From: Marinovum sp.
GTDB taxonomy: Bacteria > Pseudomonadota > Alphaproteobacteria > Rhodobacterales > Rhodobacteraceae
Assembly (NCBI GenBank): GCA_002684375.1
Contig: NYVC01000115.1
Coordinates: 4,402-11,165, forward strand
Reading direction: 5' to 3'
Length of the DNA stretch: 6,764 bases
The first letter of the stretch is position 1. Every line of letters begins with the position of its first letter. The translations under genes and the position numbers were made by a program. Below, piece by piece: positions 6,726-6,764 of this stretch. The notes under the pieces are model-generated. The model saw only the letters and a program-made list of their open reading frames with translations, was not told where the DNA came from and ran no database searches.

Positions 6726-6764
6726 GATATTTACCTATTAGCGGCCCCTCTAAGTCCTTAAGAC

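Noticed and set aside
6719..6748. Possible hairpin after argG (GGGG/CCCC and TAGG/CCTA)
   Set aside because: A large bulge and no following T-run; the window ends too soon to judge termination.

Overview
The window reads as ordinary chromosomal sequence from an alphaproteobacterium, most likely of the Rhodobacterales (Roseobacter/Rhodobacter) group. The evidence is the form of Hsp33 (about 330 residues, with an N-terminus and core typical of that order), the closely packed Nudix/hslO cluster, a response regulator fused to a SpoIIE-type phosphatase, and a short ThrA/IlvA-type threonine dehydratase. No RNA gene, mobile element, CRISPR array or large repeat is visible. Coding density is high: seven protein genes, one cut by the window edge, and no gene-free stretch longer than about 160 bases.

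Layout. At the left edge lies the N-terminal two thirds of a CoA-diphosphatase-type Nudix hydrolase on the minus strand (<1-406). Its start overlaps the end of hslO (Hsp33 redox chaperone, 396-1388, minus) by 11 bases, so the two look co-transcribed. A 79-base divergent gap, containing a heat-shock-like promoter for hslO, separates hslO from a second, unrelated Nudix hydrolase (1468-1920, plus). That gene collides tail to tail, with a 23-base overlap, with a fused receiver/PP2C phosphatase gene (1898-3178, minus). Upstream of the phosphatase on the minus strand come ilvA (3288-4514) and a gene for an uncharacterised multi-pass membrane protein (4561-5325). These three point the same way and may form one transcription unit, although the phosphatase has its own 109-base leader. 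A 161-base divergent region separates the membrane protein from argG (argininosuccinate synthase, 5487-6725, plus), which is complete.

How the genes work together. ilvA (first step from threonine to isoleucine) and argG (penultimate step of arginine synthesis) are amino-acid biosynthesis genes. hslO and the Nudix genes concern stress response and nucleotide/cofactor housekeeping. The receiver-phosphatase resembles partner-switching regulators (RsbU/RbaY-like), but no anti-sigma factor or antagonist gene is in the window.

The most notable point is that the receiver domain of the phosphatase carries glutamate at the position normally occupied by the phospho-accepting aspartate, while its other receiver signature residues and the phosphatase metal ligands are intact. 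Other points are the RpoH-like hslO promoter interleaved with the neighbour's ribosome binding site, and a base-composition step inside argG. I see no convincing sign of a wholly new multi-gene system here.
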